DNA of 56,085 bases. It comes from Roseateles sp. Lineage in GTDB: Bacteria > Pseudomonadota > Gammaproteobacteria > Burkholderiales > Burkholderiaceae_C. The notes beneath the pieces are model-generated. The model had not been told where the DNA came from and searched no databases. It saw nothing but the letters and a program-made list of their open reading frames with translations. Of this stretch, positions 18,157 through 29,681 are shown piece after piece. Position numbers and translations under genes: made by a program. The first letter of the stretch is position 1, and each line of letters starts with the position of its first letter. The stretch is from contig NZ_JAFAGT010000039.1 in assembly GCF_019237615.1 (NCBI RefSeq), positions 1 to 56,085 of the forward strand, given 5' to 3'.

Positions 18157-20675
18157 CCCTGTTGCCCACTGGCCTGCGCGGCCGGTGCGACCCAGGCCAG
18201 CAGCGTGCGCACCAGCTGGCGGGGGTCTATTGGCTTGCTGACATGGGCGTTCATACCGGCGGCCAGGCAGTCCTGGACGTCGCGCTCCATCGCGCCCGCG
18301 GTCATCGCGATGATGGGCAGGCGGGCATGCTGGGGCATGGCACGGATGAGGCGCGTGGCGGTGAGGCCGTCCATCTCGGGCATCTGCATGTCCATCAGCA
18401 CCGCGTCGAAGGACTCGTGCTTGAGTCGTTCCACGGCCTGCAGGCCGGTCTCTGCCAGCTCCACGTCCAGCTTCACCATGGCCAGGAAGGCGCAGGCCAC
18501 CTGCTGGTTGACGGGGTTGTCCTCGACAAGCAGCACGCGCGCGCCATGCAGGGGGTGCATGGTTTCGGCCAGGTCGGCCATGCTGTTGCCGGCGGCCGTC
18601 GGCGCCGACTCCGGTTCATGCTGCTGCAGCTGCGTGAGGGCATCGAAGAGTCGCGAGGGCGTGACCGGCTTGACCAGCACCTGGGTGCTGGGGCGCCCCC
18701 GTAGTTCCTCGGCAACGTGTTCGCTCGCATGCAGGCTGCCCAGCGCGATGATGGCCGGTGGGATGGTGCCGCGCTCGGCCGCGATGCGCCGGGCGGCGTC
18801 AACGAAATCGGCCTGGGCTGTCTTCCAGTCCAGCAGCAGCAGCTCGTAGGGGTGCTGCGCCTCGGCCTGGCGCAGCCGGTACAAGGCCTCATCGCCGAAT
18901 GAGGCCACGCCGACCTGGAAGCGCCAGCTCTGCAGCATTTGTTGCAGGATCAGGCGCTCGGTGGGTTGGGCGTCGACGATGAGCGTGCGCATGCCGCGGA
19001 TGCGGTGCAGGTCGATGCGTTCGACGCCGGGCCGGGCCTTGCCGAAGCTGCAGGTAAACGCAAAGCTGCTGCCCTGATTGGGCGCGCTGTCGACCTCGAA
19101 GCTACCGTCCATCAGTGCCACGAGCCGCTTGCAGATGGCCAGTCCCAGACCGGTGCCGCCATAGCGCCGCGCGATGGACGCATCCGTCTGGCTGAAGACC
19201 TGGAACAGACGGCCAGCCTGCTCTGGCGTCATGCCGATGCCTGTGTCGCGCACGGTAATGCGCAGCCGCATGCGCTCGGCCTCCTCGCCCAGGAATTCGG
19301 CGCGTACGACGATCTCGCCCTTGGGCGTGAACTTGATCGCGTTGCCGACGAGGTTGTTCAACACCTGCGTCAGGCGCAGGCTGTCGCCAACGAGGCGCTC
19401 GGGCAGGTGCTCGTCGAACTCGAAGAGCAGGTCCAGCCCGGCCTCCTCCAGCCGCGCAGAGAACAGGTGGCCGACGTTTCCGATCAGCTCCTCGGGGCTG
19501 AACTCCTCGGCCTCCAGCGTGATCTTGCCGGCCTCGATCTTGGAGTAGTCGAGGATGTCGTTGAGCAGGCTGAGCAAGGCCCTGGACGAAGTTTGCACCT
19601 TGGTGAGGTAGTCGCGCTGGCGCATCTCCAGGCGCGTCTCCAGCACCAGGTTGGTCAGGCCGATGATGGCGTTCATGGGCGTACGGATCTCGTGGCTCAT
19701 GCTGGCCAGGAACAGGCTCTTGGCGGCGTTGGCCGCGTCTGCTTTCGCGCGCGCGGCGGCTAGCGCCTCGCCCTGGCGGTGGCCGGCTTCGTAGGCCTTG
19801 AAGAGTCGGGCGTAGAGCGTGCTGTTCTCCAGTAGCAGCTCCATCAGCACGAGGGCGCAGGCCAGCAGGCCGTAGATGCGACCGGCGTAGAAGCCGAGGT
19901 CGAAGCGGGCCGCGTTCAGCATGGCCGACAGCGCGATGTCGAACAGCCAGACCATGCAGACCACCATCAGCCACAGGTCCAGCACGGTGCGCGGCCGCTG
20001 TCGCCACAGTGCGCCCAGGGCCAGCAGGCTGAGCAGCCAGACCCCGCCGATGGTGGCGCGGAAGGCCGGCGAGTAATGGCCGCCCACCAGGAGTTCAGGC
20101 AGCCAGCCCTGGCCCAGCGTGGCCGTGGCGACGAGGCCGCCGGCGGCGGCCAGCGTTACCGCCGGCCAGACCAGGGGCGGCCCGCCCAGGTGCGGCCGCG
20201 ACTTGAGCGCCGCGTAGCCGAGCACGAAGAGCGGGAAGCCGCCATGCCAGAGCATGTAGAGCCAGACGGTGGTCTGTGTCGTCGCGCCGAGCAGGCCGGT
20301 CGCGCTGAAGAGGCCGGGGAAGCTCAGCGCATGGGCCGTCGCCAGCAGTGCCGTGAAGAGATAGCCGCAGCCCAGCACCAGCAGTGCCTGGGAGCGCAGG
20401 ATGCGGTACTGGCCGAACAGCAGCACGGCCGTGATGAGGTCGGTCAGCACCAGGGCCGACTCGTAGATGGGGATGAAGGCCGGCACCGGTGCCAGCTTGA
20501 GCTTGGCGAAGGGCAGCAGCGCGGCGAACACGGCCAGCGATGCCAGCGCGACGATGAGCGCATGTCGACGCTCGCGCGGGCCGGCCGGCTGATCCAGCAA
20601 GAAGGCTGGCCCGTCCTGGATCGCGATCGCCTCGATAGGGGCGCCGCCCTCCCGGGGCAGGCTGCGTGCTTCCAC
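18153..20675 (-). CDS. MASE4 hybrid sensor histidine kinase with two receiver domains
   Basis: 840 residues from a GTG with AGGGAG 6 bases upstream; a longer frame-open N-terminus has no ribosome site. Residues 37-285 form a multi-pass membrane sensor of the MASE4 type ([40 protein letters not shown]). The HisKA domain has His328 in [18 protein letters not shown]. The ATPase domain has its N box near 441, DTGIGM at 477 and GGTGLGL at 506. Receiver 1 (about 562-680) keeps Asp616 but has a degenerate acidic pocket. Receiver 2 (712-828) is canonical, with Asp762 in [11 protein letters not shown]. There is no HPt domain, so an outside phosphotransfer protein is needed. The ligand is unknown. Confidence 0.9.
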   Translation of the reverse strand: MEARSLPREGGAPIEAIAIQDGPAFLLDQPAGPRERRHALIVALASLAVFAALLPFAKLKLAPVPAFIPIYESALVLTDLITAVLLFGQYRILRSQALLVLGCGYLFTALLATAHALSFPGLFSATGLLGATTQTTVWLYMLWHGGFPLFVLGYAALKSRPHLGGPPLVWPAVTLAAAGGLVATATLGQGWLPELLVGGHYSPAFRATIGGVWLLSLLALGALWRQRPRTVLDLWLMVVCMVWLFDIALSAMLNAARFDLGFYAGRIYGLLACALVLMELLLENSTLYARLFKAYEAGHRQGEALAAARAKADAANAAKSLFLASMSHEIRTPMNAIIGLTNLVLETRLEMRQRDYLTKVQTSSRALLSLLNDILDYSKIEAGKITLEAEEFSPEELIGNVGHLFSARLEEAGLDLLFEFDEHLPERLVGDSLRLTQVLNNLVGNAIKFTPKGEIVVRAEFLGEEAERMRLRITVRDTGIGMTPEQAGRLFQVFSQTDASIARRYGGTGLGLAICKRLVALMDGSFEVDSAPNQGSSFAFTCSFGKARPGVERIDLHRIRGMRTLIVDAQPTERLILQQMLQSWRFQVGVASFGDEALYRLRQAEAQHPYELLLLDWKTAQADFVDAARRIAAERGTIPPAIIALGSLHASEHVAEELRGRPSTQVLVKPVTPSRLFDALTQLQQHEPESAPTAAGNSMADLAETMHPLHGARVLLVEDNPVNQQVACAFLAMVKLDVELAETGLQAVERLKHESFDAVLMDMQMPEMDGLTATRLIRAMPQHARLPIIAMTAGAMERDVQDCLAAGMNAHVSKPIDPRQLVRTLLAWVAPAAQASGQQG

Positions 20676-20781
20676 ATCGGCTCCCTGCCGCGCCAGACGT
20701 TGATGGCGCTCTCTAACAGGATAGTCCAACTGTGTAACGCCGATGGCGGTGTGGCCCGGCGTAGTGACGGCCGCCGACCGC

Positions 20782-20907
20782 TCAGCAGGCGGCGCCGATA
20801 AGGGTGCCGATGTTCTCCGGGTCGACCTGGGCGCCAGCGCCACGGTCGAAGGAGCTCATGCCGTGACCGCTCGTGGCGGCGCCGACGGCCCAGTAGACGG
20901 GCGCCAT
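20782..20907 (-). other. Possible 41-residue ORF in the kinase-MFS gap
   Basis: The frame begins MAPVYWAVGAATSGHGMSSF and ends GTLIGAAC. It lacks a convincing ribosome site, and no family is recognised. The gap 20676-21437 otherwise contains only eroded coding sequence. This may be the tail of a lost gene rather than a real small protein. Confidence 0.25.
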
Positions 20908-21126
20908 GCCGTGCGCTCCAGGCTGAGCGGGTGACGTGGCGGCTAGGCCTTCGCCGTGACCTTGTTGATGCCGGCGAACATGCACCCGCCTTCTGCAGAC
21001 CCATCGACTTGCCCTGCTGGTGGCGATGTGAAGGGCCTGGCATGGGTAACCCTAGGGCTGTTCCAGTGCCAATTCAGACAAAATGACAGCGCTGTCTTTG
21101 CTGCTTGGCTGATGGAAGCTGTGGGT

Positions 21127-21413
21127 GAACTCGTTGCGACCTGGATGGACTCGACCCACCGCGTCGGCAAGCGTTCGCCCGCCTGCGTCTGGGGCCGCAA
21201 TGCCGTGCTGCTGAATTCGAAGCCGATGGCATCGAGTCGCCCGCGCCGGGCTTGCGCGTCGGCTGCGCCGTGCCCTATGCATCGGCCCAGCCGGCGCAGT
21301 CCTGCCTCGAACGTTTCTGCGGCCGCGCCAGGAACGAGACCGACATCCACTGGACTGCGCCGCTCGTTCATATGTCTGCCGCGCTGGAATCGCTGATGCC
21401 ACCACTGCACTGA
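21127..21413 (+). pseudogene. Possible gene remnant upstream of the MFS gene
   Basis: A frame bounded by TGA at its start and end reads DLDGLDPPRRQAFARLRLGP, later CLERFCGRARNETDIHWTAP and ends MSAALESLMPPLH. Codon use and composition look protein-like in this frame only, but no start codon or family was recognised. I treat it as a truncated remnant, with low confidence. Confidence 0.3.
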
Positions 21414-21437
21414 CCTTAAAGGCCAAACGGAGCCCCC

Positions 21438-22748
21438 ATGCCATCGACCTCTCGCCACCCGCTCGCCTGGGTGCCCTCGCTCTACCTCGCCATGGGCCTG
21501 CCCAACGTCATGGTGGGCGTCGTCGCGGCCATCATCTACAAGAACCTGGGCATCTCCAATGAGGACATCGCCCTCTACACCTCGCAGATGTACCTGCCCT
21601 GGGTGCTCAAGCCGCTGTGGGCGCCGCTGCTGGAGATCTACCGCAGCAAGCGGTTCTGGGTCATCAGCATGGAGTTCACGATGGCGGCGGCGCTGGGCCT
21701 GGCCGCGTTGTGCCTGCCGCTGGATGGCTTCTTCAAGCTGTCGCTGGCCTTCTTCTGGATCGTCGGCTTTGCATCGGCCACGCAGGACACCTGCGCCGAC
21801 GGCGTCTTCATGACGACGGTCTCCAAGATCGACCAGGCGCGCTACTCCGGCGTACAGGGCATGTGCTGGAACCTGGGCGCCGTCATCGCGTCGGGCCTGC
21901 TGGTGTCGCTGACCGGCTGGCTGCACAACCACATGGGCCTGTCCTGGGTGCAATGCTGGGTGGTCGTCGTGTCGCTGGCCGCCGCGGCCATGGCCCTGTT
22001 CGGCGTCTACCACCTGCGCGTGCTGCCGGCGGGCTCGCCTTCGCACCTGCACGGACAAGGCCTGTCGGGCGGCCTCAAGGCCACGGCCGAAGCCTGGATC
22101 ACCTTTTTCCAGAAGCCGCAGATCTGGATGATGCTGACCGTCATCTTCTTCTACCGCTTCGGCGAGGGCTTCATCGAGAAGTTCGGCCCGCTCTTCCTGC
22201 TGGATGCGCGCGACGCGGGCGGCCTGGGCCTGGACAACGAAGCCCTGGGCCACATCAACGGTACCGTGGGCACGCTGGCCTTCATCGCGGGCGCCTTTCT
22301 CGGCGGCTTCTTCGTCGCCCGACGCACGCTGCCGCGCAGCTTCTTCACGCTGGCCCTGGTGCTCAACATCCCGCACCTGACCTATTTCTACCTGGCCCAG
22401 ACCCTGCCGACTGACACGGCCACCGTCGCGGCCATCGTCGCCCTCGAGAAATTCGGCTTCGGCATGGGCTCGGTGGGCCACATGCTTTACATGATGCAGC
22501 AGATCGCGCCGGGGCCCTTCCGCATGGCCCACTACGCGATGGCGACCGGCGTCATGGCGCTGACCAAATGGGGCACGGGCAGCGTCAGCGGCCTGTTGTG
22601 GAGCCACGTCAACCACCAGTACACGAGCTTCTTCGGCTGGGTGTTGGTCTTCTCGATCCCGCCGGTGCTGCTGGCCTGGCTTGCGCCATTCCCGCATGAC
22701 CAGGCAGAAACTGCCGAAGGACATGAAGCAGCAGTTGGCGCGCATTGA
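21438..22748 (+). CDS. AmpG-like MFS transporter
   Basis: 436 residues with about 12 hydrophobic segments. The N-terminus WVPSLYLAMGLPNVMVGVVA, the loop SQMYLPWVLKPLWAPLLEIY and ATQDTCADGVFM follow the pattern of AmpG-related permeases, which in enteric bacteria import muropeptides for cell-wall recycling. Relatives of this subgroup also occur near sugar-use genes, so the substrate is uncertain. CGGAG lies 7 bases before the ATG. It stands alone between two eroded intergenic stretches. Confidence 0.85.
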   Translation: MPSTSRHPLAWVPSLYLAMGLPNVMVGVVAAIIYKNLGISNEDIALYTSQMYLPWVLKPLWAPLLEIYRSKRFWVISMEFTMAAALGLAALCLPLDGFFKLSLAFFWIVGFASATQDTCADGVFMTTVSKIDQARYSGVQGMCWNLGAVIASGLLVSLTGWLHNHMGLSWVQCWVVVVSLAAAAMALFGVYHLRVLPAGSPSHLHGQGLSGGLKATAEAWITFFQKPQIWMMLTVIFFYRFGEGFIEKFGPLFLLDARDAGGLGLDNEALGHINGTVGTLAFIAGAFLGGFFVARRTLPRSFFTLALVLNIPHLTYFYLAQTLPTDTATVAAIVALEKFGFGMGSVGHMLYMMQQIAPGPFRMAHYAMATGVMALTKWGTGSVSGLLWSHVNHQYTSFFGWVLVFSIPPVLLAWLAPFPHDQAETAEGHEAAVGAH

Positions 22749-22969
22749 TGGGCTTGCTGATGGGCCCGGCACTCGCTGCTGCCGTCATTGCACAGCCTGC
22801 CTGCGGCCCTGGTGCGCTCGGCACCTCGCGCGCGCCGATGCTCAAGCGATAGGCTGCCGCCCTGGGCGCGGCCCCGCATGCCGCGCGGCCCACGCTGGCG
22901 CCGACGGAGGTGGTGCTGGTGGGGTGGTGACGGGTGGCGGAACCAATCCCGGAAGGCTTCGGCCGTTGC

Positions 22970-23150
22970 AGGCAGGACTGGCAATGCTCCTGCCGACGGG
23001 CCAGGCGATGAATCTGATCACGCAGACCGACTGGGAGGTGCTGGGTGCTGAGCCGGGCGTGCTGGCTGGCTCGGCCGAAGCCTTCGCCAAGGCCTATGAG
23101 ATTGCGCGCAACGCGGCCGGGAAAGAGTTGCTCCTCCCCATCGACCGCGG
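22970..23150 (+). pseudogene. C-terminal fragment of an S41-type peptidase
   Basis: In the 422-bp gap after the MFS gene one frame reads LLPTGQAMNLITQTDWEVLG, then AEPGVLAGSAEAFAKAYEIA. This resembles the end of S41 (tail-specific/IRBP-like) peptidases, where N-P-I-T-x-T-N-W-E-G-x-G-V-x-P-D-V is conserved. The conserved NPIT and GVxPDV positions are degraded and no catalytic domain lies upstream, so it is a decayed fragment. The call rests on family memory, not a search. Confidence 0.4.
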
Positions 23151-23170
23151 ATGGTCGCCCCGGGCCAGCC

Positions 23171-23848
23171 TCAGGGCTTCAAATCGCCGCGAAATCGGAA
23201 GAGGCCATCGAAGGAGACGTTCATGCCGCCGCACTGCTGATTGTCTTGCGCAAACAGGTATTCGCCGACGCGTCGAATCCGCACCTCGCAACCGTCCGTC
23301 AAGGTGACCATGTCGCCGTCAGGAACGGCATCAAACTCGAACGAGCCGAAATGAGGATCGGCAAGCCCTTGCCAAATCGCGCCACCTACGAAGTGCAAGC
23401 GTCCCTGGCTTGATGTCACGGTGATCTTCGCGCCTTCGTTCTGCCAGATGCCGGCCCAAGCGCCAGTTGCGGCAGTTTGATCCCGAGCCCAACGGTTCTC
23501 CGGAATCCACCCGGCCTGCGTATTGATCTTTCCCTTCGCTGGCAGTGCGACGCAGACCCACGATTTGAAGCGATGAAGCAGGACGCCAGCAGTGCCGGCC
23601 TTGACTTCCGACGCGCAGCGGTTGCCCGGGCCGAGGACGCAGGGCTTCCCGGGCTGAAGCTCCGGGCGGACTGCTTCACCCGGCGCGATGCGTCCGGCGC
23701 TGACGAGTTTGACGCCGGCAAGCGGCGTGGAGTCAGCAACGTTGAATGTCGTGCATCTCGGCGGGCCGGCATCTTGAGCCGCCAAAGCGGCGCTGGCCCA
23801 CATGGACAACGGCGTCACGATCATGGTGACGGCAATCGATTTTCCCAA
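23171..23848 (-). CDS. Secreted protein of unknown function
   Basis: 225 residues from a TTG start that has AGGGAGGA 8 bases upstream. The N-terminus GKSIAVTMIVTPLSMWASAA with LAA-QD forms a Sec signal peptide cut near residue 23, so the product is periplasmic or secreted. The mature part has paired cysteines and a C-terminal module with WAGIWQNEGAKITVTSSQGR, HFGSFEFD, DGCEVRIRRVGEYLFAQDN and CGGMNVSFDGLFRF. I do not recognise the function; the module looks like a beta-rich binding fold. It is divergent from the aminobenzoate operon across 302 bp. Confidence 0.65.
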   Translation of the reverse strand: MGKSIAVTMIVTPLSMWASAALAAQDAGPPRCTTFNVADSTPLAGVKLVSAGRIAPGEAVRPELQPGKPCVLGPGNRCASEVKAGTAGVLLHRFKSWVCVALPAKGKINTQAGWIPENRWARDQTAATGAWAGIWQNEGAKITVTSSQGRLHFVGGAIWQGLADPHFGSFEFDAVPDGDMVTLTDGCEVRIRRVGEYLFAQDNQQCGGMNVSFDGLFRFRGDLKP

Positions 23849-24111
23849 GCTGTGCGTCCTCCCTGCGCTACCTTTGTCCCGCTTGATCGGACGATGCTGC
23901 ACGTGGCAATGGCATCCCTGACCGGCTTCCATGGCAGCGTACCAGGGGGGCCGGGGCCAGGCCGGGGCCTTCCAGAATGCCGCCTATGTCGTGCGGCCGG
24001 AGGCGGCACTGTCTGCATGAAATAGCAGCCCTGGCGAAGGGCTGCGGCCGCCTCACGCGGCTCAACCATTCGCCGTCAGGGTTTCCCTGGTCTGGCATCG
24101 CATCTATATGG

Positions 24112-24140
24112 TTGACGTTTGAACTATTGATTTCTAAAGT
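24112..24140 (+). promoter_or_regulatory. Promoter of the aminobenzoyl-CoA operon
   Basis: TTGACG (24112-24117) and TAAAGT (24135-24140) are 17 bp apart, near consensus. Transcription would start near 24147, only a few bases before the ATG at 24151, so the mRNA may be almost leaderless. An AACT-N12-AGTT inverted repeat (24122-24141) overlaps the core and is a candidate MarR operator. The rest of 23849-24111 shows no gene I can support. Confidence 0.55.
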
Positions 24141-24150
24141 TATGCACATC

Positions 24151-26484
24151 ATGCGTATCACCTGCATAGGCGGCGGCCCCGCCGGCCTGTACTTCGCGCT
24201 GCTGATGAAGAAGGCCAACCCCGCCCATGAGGTGAGGGTGCTGGAGCGCAACCGCGCTGGCGACACCTTCGGCTGGGGCGTCGTGCTGTCCGACCAGACC
24301 GTGGGCGCCTTGCGCGAGGCGGACCCCGAGACGGCCGCCGAGATCGCCGACGCCTTCAATCACTGGGACGACATTGCTGTTCACATCGCCGGCCGCAGCC
24401 TGGTCTCCAGCGGCCATGGCTTCTGCGGCATCGGCCGCAAGAAGCTGCTCAACATCCTGCAGGCGCGCGCTCAGGCGCTCGGCGTGGAGCTGGTCTACGA
24501 GACCGACGTGCCAGACGACGCCGGCATAGCCGCCGACCTCATCATTGCCGCCGACGGCCTGAACAGCCGCATTCGGCAGAAGTACGCCGCCAGCTTCCAG
24601 CCCGACATTGATCTGCGCCGCTGCCGTTTCGTGTGGCTGGGCACGACGAAACTCTTCGACGCCTTCACCTTCGATTTCCAGAAGACCGAATGGGGCTGGT
24701 TCCAGGCACACGCCTATCGCTTCGACGCCACGCACTCGACGTTCATCGTCGAGACGCCCGAGGAGGTCTGGCGCGCCGCGGGCCTGGAGGGCATGAGCAA
24801 GGAGGAGGGCATCGCCTTCTGCGAGAAGCTATTTGCCCGGGTGCTGGACGGCCATCCGCTGATCTCCAATGCGAGCCATCTGCGCGGCTCGTCCTCGTGG
24901 ATCCGTTTCCCGCGCGTTGTCTGCAAGACCTGGGTGCATCGCAACGACCGCGGCATCCCGGTTGTGCTGATGGGCGATGCCGCCCATACGGCCCACTTCT
25001 CCATCGGCTCCGGCACCAAGCTCGCGCTCGAAGATGCGATAGACCTCGCACGCGACATTCAGGCGAACGATGATTTGTCGACTGCGCTGCAGGCGTATGA
25101 GGCCGCGCGCAGCATCGAGGTGCTGCGCATCCAGAACGCGGCGCGCAACTCCACCGAATGGTTTGAGAACGTCGAGCGCCATGCCCGCCTGGCGCCGGAG
25201 CAGTTCGCCTATTCGCTGCTGACGCGCTCGCAGCGGATCTCGCACGAGAACCTGCGCCTGCGGGATGCCGGCTACGTCGGTGAGTTCGAGCGCTGGCTGG
25301 CCGGCCGCAGCGGCGTCGATGCCCAGGTGCCGCCGATGTTCACGCCCTTCCAACTGCGCGGCTTGGCGCTGAAGAACCGCGTCGTCGTCTCGCCCATGGC
25401 CCAGTACAGCTGCAAGGACGGGTTGCCCGGCGACTACCACCTGGCCCACCTCGGCGCGCGAGCGCTGGGCGGCGCTGGCCTGGTCTTTGCCGAGATGACC
25501 TGCGTGTCGCCCGATGCGCGCATCACGCCCGCCTGCCCGGGTCTGTGGAACGACGCTCAGGGCGCGGCCTGGCAGCGCATCGTCGAGCACGTGCACACGA
25601 GCAGCAGTGCCAAGATTGCGATGCAGCTGGGCCATTCCGGCCCCAAGGGATCGACCCGCGCGCCTTGGGAAGGCGAGGACCAGCCGTTGGTCAGCGGCAA
25701 CTGGCCGCTGATTTCAGCCTCTCCGCAGCAGTACCTCGCCGGCATCAGCCAGACCGCCCAGGCGATGACCCGCGCCGACATGGACCGAGTGCTGTCGGAC
25801 TTTGTCGCCGCCGCCCGCCGTGCGGCCGATGCCGGCTTCGATTGGCTGGAACTGCACTGCGCCCACGGCTATCTGCTGTCGGCCTTCATCTCGCCGCTGA
25901 CCAACCGGCGCCAGGACGACTACGGTGGCTCGCTGGAGAACCGGCTGCGCTACCCGCTGGAAGTCTTCACGGCCCTGCGTGAGGTCTGGCCGCAGGACCG
26001 GCCAATGTCCGTGCGCATCTCGGCCCACGACTGGGTGCCCGGCGGCACTACGCCAGAGGACGCCGTCGCCATCGCAGTCGCCTTCAAGGCCGCGGGCGCG
26101 GACCTCATCGACGTTTCCTCCGGACAGGTCAGCAAGGCGCAGAAGCCGGTCTATGGCCGCATGTTCCAGACGCCGTTTGCGGAAAGCATCCGCAACCGTG
26201 TCGGCATTGCCACCATGGCTGTCGGCGCCATCTCCGAGGCCGACCACGTCAACAGCATCATTGCGTCGGGTCGCGCTGACCTCTGCGCCATCGCGCGACC
26301 GCATCTGGCCAACCCGGCCTGGACGCTGACCGAGGCTGCACGCATCGGCTACCCCGGCCCCATCGGCCTGGAATGGCCGAAGCAGTACCTCTCCGGCAAG
26401 AGCCAGTTGGAGCGCGAGTTCGAGCGCCAGCGCGCCGGCAACGTGGCCGCGGCCGAACAGGCGAACAAGGCATTGGGTGTATGA
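24151..26484 (+). CDS. abmA: 2-Aminobenzoyl-CoA monooxygenase/reductase-type fused flavoenzyme
   Basis: 777 residues from ATG 24151 (ATG 24142 is possible but would lie upstream of the predicted transcript start). Residues 1-385 are an FAD aromatic monooxygenase: [20 protein letters not shown] binds ADP, and [20 protein letters not shown] is the flavin-ribityl motif. Residues from about 396 are an old-yellow-enzyme reductase ([20 protein letters not shown], catalytic [11 protein letters not shown] at 570-580). In Azoarcus evansii this fusion hydroxylates and then reduces 2-aminobenzoyl-CoA to 2-amino-5-oxocyclohex-1-enecarbonyl-CoA. Annotation pipelines often call it bifunctional salicylyl-CoA 5-hydroxylase/oxidoreductase. 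It heads an eight-gene operon and overlaps the next gene by 4 bases. Confidence 0.88.
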   Translation: MRITCIGGGPAGLYFALLMKKANPAHEVRVLERNRAGDTFGWGVVLSDQTVGALREADPETAAEIADAFNHWDDIAVHIAGRSLVSSGHGFCGIGRKKLLNILQARAQALGVELVYETDVPDDAGIAADLIIAADGLNSRIRQKYAASFQPDIDLRRCRFVWLGTTKLFDAFTFDFQKTEWGWFQAHAYRFDATHSTFIVETPEEVWRAAGLEGMSKEEGIAFCEKLFARVLDGHPLISNASHLRGSSSWIRFPRVVCKTWVHRNDRGIPVVLMGDAAHTAHFSIGSGTKLALEDAIDLARDIQANDDLSTALQAYEAARSIEVLRIQNAARNSTEWFENVERHARLAPEQFAYSLLTRSQRISHENLRLRDAGYVGEFERWLAGRSGVDAQVPPMFTPFQLRGLALKNRVVVSPMAQYSCKDGLPGDYHLAHLGARALGGAGLVFAEMTCVSPDARITPACPGLWNDAQGAAWQRIVEHVHTSSSAKIAMQLGHSGPKGSTRAPWEGEDQPLVSGNWPLISASPQQYLAGISQTAQAMTRADMDRVLSDFVAAARRAADAGFDWLELHCAHGYLLSAFISPLTNRRQDDYGGSLENRLRYPLEVFTALREVWPQDRPMSVRISAHDWVPGGTTPEDAVAIAVAFKAAGADLIDVSSGQVSKAQKPVYGRMFQTPFAESIRNRVGIATMAVGAISEADHVNSIIASGRADLCAIARPHLANPAWTLTEAARIGYPGPIGLEWPKQYLSGKSQLEREFERQRAGNVAAAEQANKALGV

Positions 26485-27215
26485 AGAAGCATGCAGTAGT
26501 CACCGGTGGCGGCAGCGGCATTGGCGCCGCAGTGGCAAGGCGGCTGCTGGCCGATGGCCTGCGCGTTACGCTGATGGGGCGCAGCATCGAGCGTCTGCGG
26601 GCCCAGCAGGCGGCGCTGGGCGACGTGGCCATCCATGCCTGTGATGTGTCCGACGAAGCCAGCGTGAATGCGGCCTTCGTCGCGGCAGGCGACGTTGACG
26701 TCCTCATCAACAACGCCGGTCAGGTCGAGACAACGACCTTCGCCAGGACGTCGCTGGAGCTCTGGCAGCGCCTGCTCAACGTCAACCTCACCGGCACCTT
26801 CCTCTGCAGCCGTGCCGTGCTGCCCGGCATGCTGGCGCGCCAGCAGGGCCGCATCGTCAACGTGGCCAGCACGGCGGCGCTGAAGGGCTACGCGTATGTG
26901 GCCGCCTATTGCGCCGCCAAGCATGGGGTGTTGGGCCTTACGCGCGCGTTGGCGCTTGAGGTGGCCGCCAAGGGCGTGACGGTCAACGCCGTCTGTCCCG
27001 GCTACACCGAGACCGACATCGTCGAGAGCGCCATCGACAACATCGTCGCCAAGACGGGCCGCACGCCGCAGCAGGCGAGCGCGGAACTTGCCAAGGCTAA
27101 CCCGCAAGGCCGGCTGATCCAGCCCGAGGAGGTTGCCGACACCGTCGCCTGGGTCGTTGGCAACAGCGCCATCAACGGCCAAGCCATTGCCGTCTGCGGC
27201 GGGGAGACGATGTGA
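26481..27215 (+). CDS. SDR-family 3-hydroxyacyl-CoA dehydrogenase
   Basis: 244 residues. The cofactor motif is [20 protein letters not shown] is at about residue 75, and the active site is the Ser of [10 protein letters not shown] with YCAAK. It starts in a 4-base ATGA overlap with the fused flavoenzyme. Classical SDRs interconvert alcohol and ketone with NAD(P)H; here the likely substrate is a hydroxy- or oxo-cyclohexane carbonyl-CoA formed after ring reduction. That role is inferred from the operon. Confidence 0.85.
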   Translation: MKKHAVVTGGGSGIGAAVARRLLADGLRVTLMGRSIERLRAQQAALGDVAIHACDVSDEASVNAAFVAAGDVDVLINNAGQVETTTFARTSLELWQRLLNVNLTGTFLCSRAVLPGMLARQQGRIVNVASTAALKGYAYVAAYCAAKHGVLGLTRALALEVAAKGVTVNAVCPGYTETDIVESAIDNIVAKTGRTPQQASAELAKANPQGRLIQPEEVADTVAWVVGNSAINGQAIAVCGGETM

Positions 27216-27693
27216 TGTCGGGTATGGAATTCGATCTCGAAAGCCGGCTGTCGGACGACGACCACCAGGCCTTGAAGCTGTGGCTGCGCCTGCTGTCATG
27301 CACCACGCGCATCGAGGATCAGATCCGCCAGCGCCTGCGGGCCGACTTCGGCACCACGCTGCCGCGCTTCGACCTGCTGGCACAGCTGGAGCGCCACCCC
27401 GACGGTCTGGCGATGAGAGAGCTGTCCAAGCGCCTGATGGTGACGGGCGGCAACGTCACCGGCATCACCGACCAGCTCGAAGCGGAGGGCCTGGTGCTGC
27501 GCGAGACCCACCCCGACGACCGTCGCAGCTTCATCGTCAAGTTGACGCCCCAGGGGCTCCGCCAGTTCAAGCGCATGGCCGCCACGCACGAGGCCTGGAT
27601 CGTCGAACTCTTCGCCGGCTGGACACCGGCGCAGAAAACGCAGGTCCAGGAGCTGCTGGCCCAGCTCAAGACCCATCTGAAGGACAACACCCC

Positions 27694-27697
<4 letters not shown>
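27215..27697 (+). CDS. MarR-family transcriptional regulator
   Basis: 160 residues from the ATG at 27215 (TGATG overlap with the SDR), with GGGGAG 8 bases upstream; a GTG one codon earlier is possible. The winged helix reads [20 protein letters not shown], then the wing [20 protein letters not shown]. MarR proteins bind DNA as dimers and release it on binding an aromatic ligand, often an aryl-CoA in such operons. Its place inside the operon suggests autoregulation of the promoter at 24112. Confidence 0.9.
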
Positions 27698-28533
<836 letters not shown>

Positions 28534-28534
28534 G

Positions 28535-29674
<1,140 letters not shown>

Positions 29675-29681
29675 GAGAACC

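Noticed and set aside
20943-22772. 609-codon minus-strand frame over the MFS gene
   Set aside because: Antisense to a well-supported membrane transporter and lacking any recognisable motif.
24151-26484. Simple salicylyl-CoA 5-hydroxylase reading of the fused flavoenzyme
   Set aside because: A plain hydroxylase would not need the C-terminal old-yellow-enzyme reductase; the fusion, ligase and RidA fit 2-aminobenzoyl-CoA better, although salicylate is not excluded.
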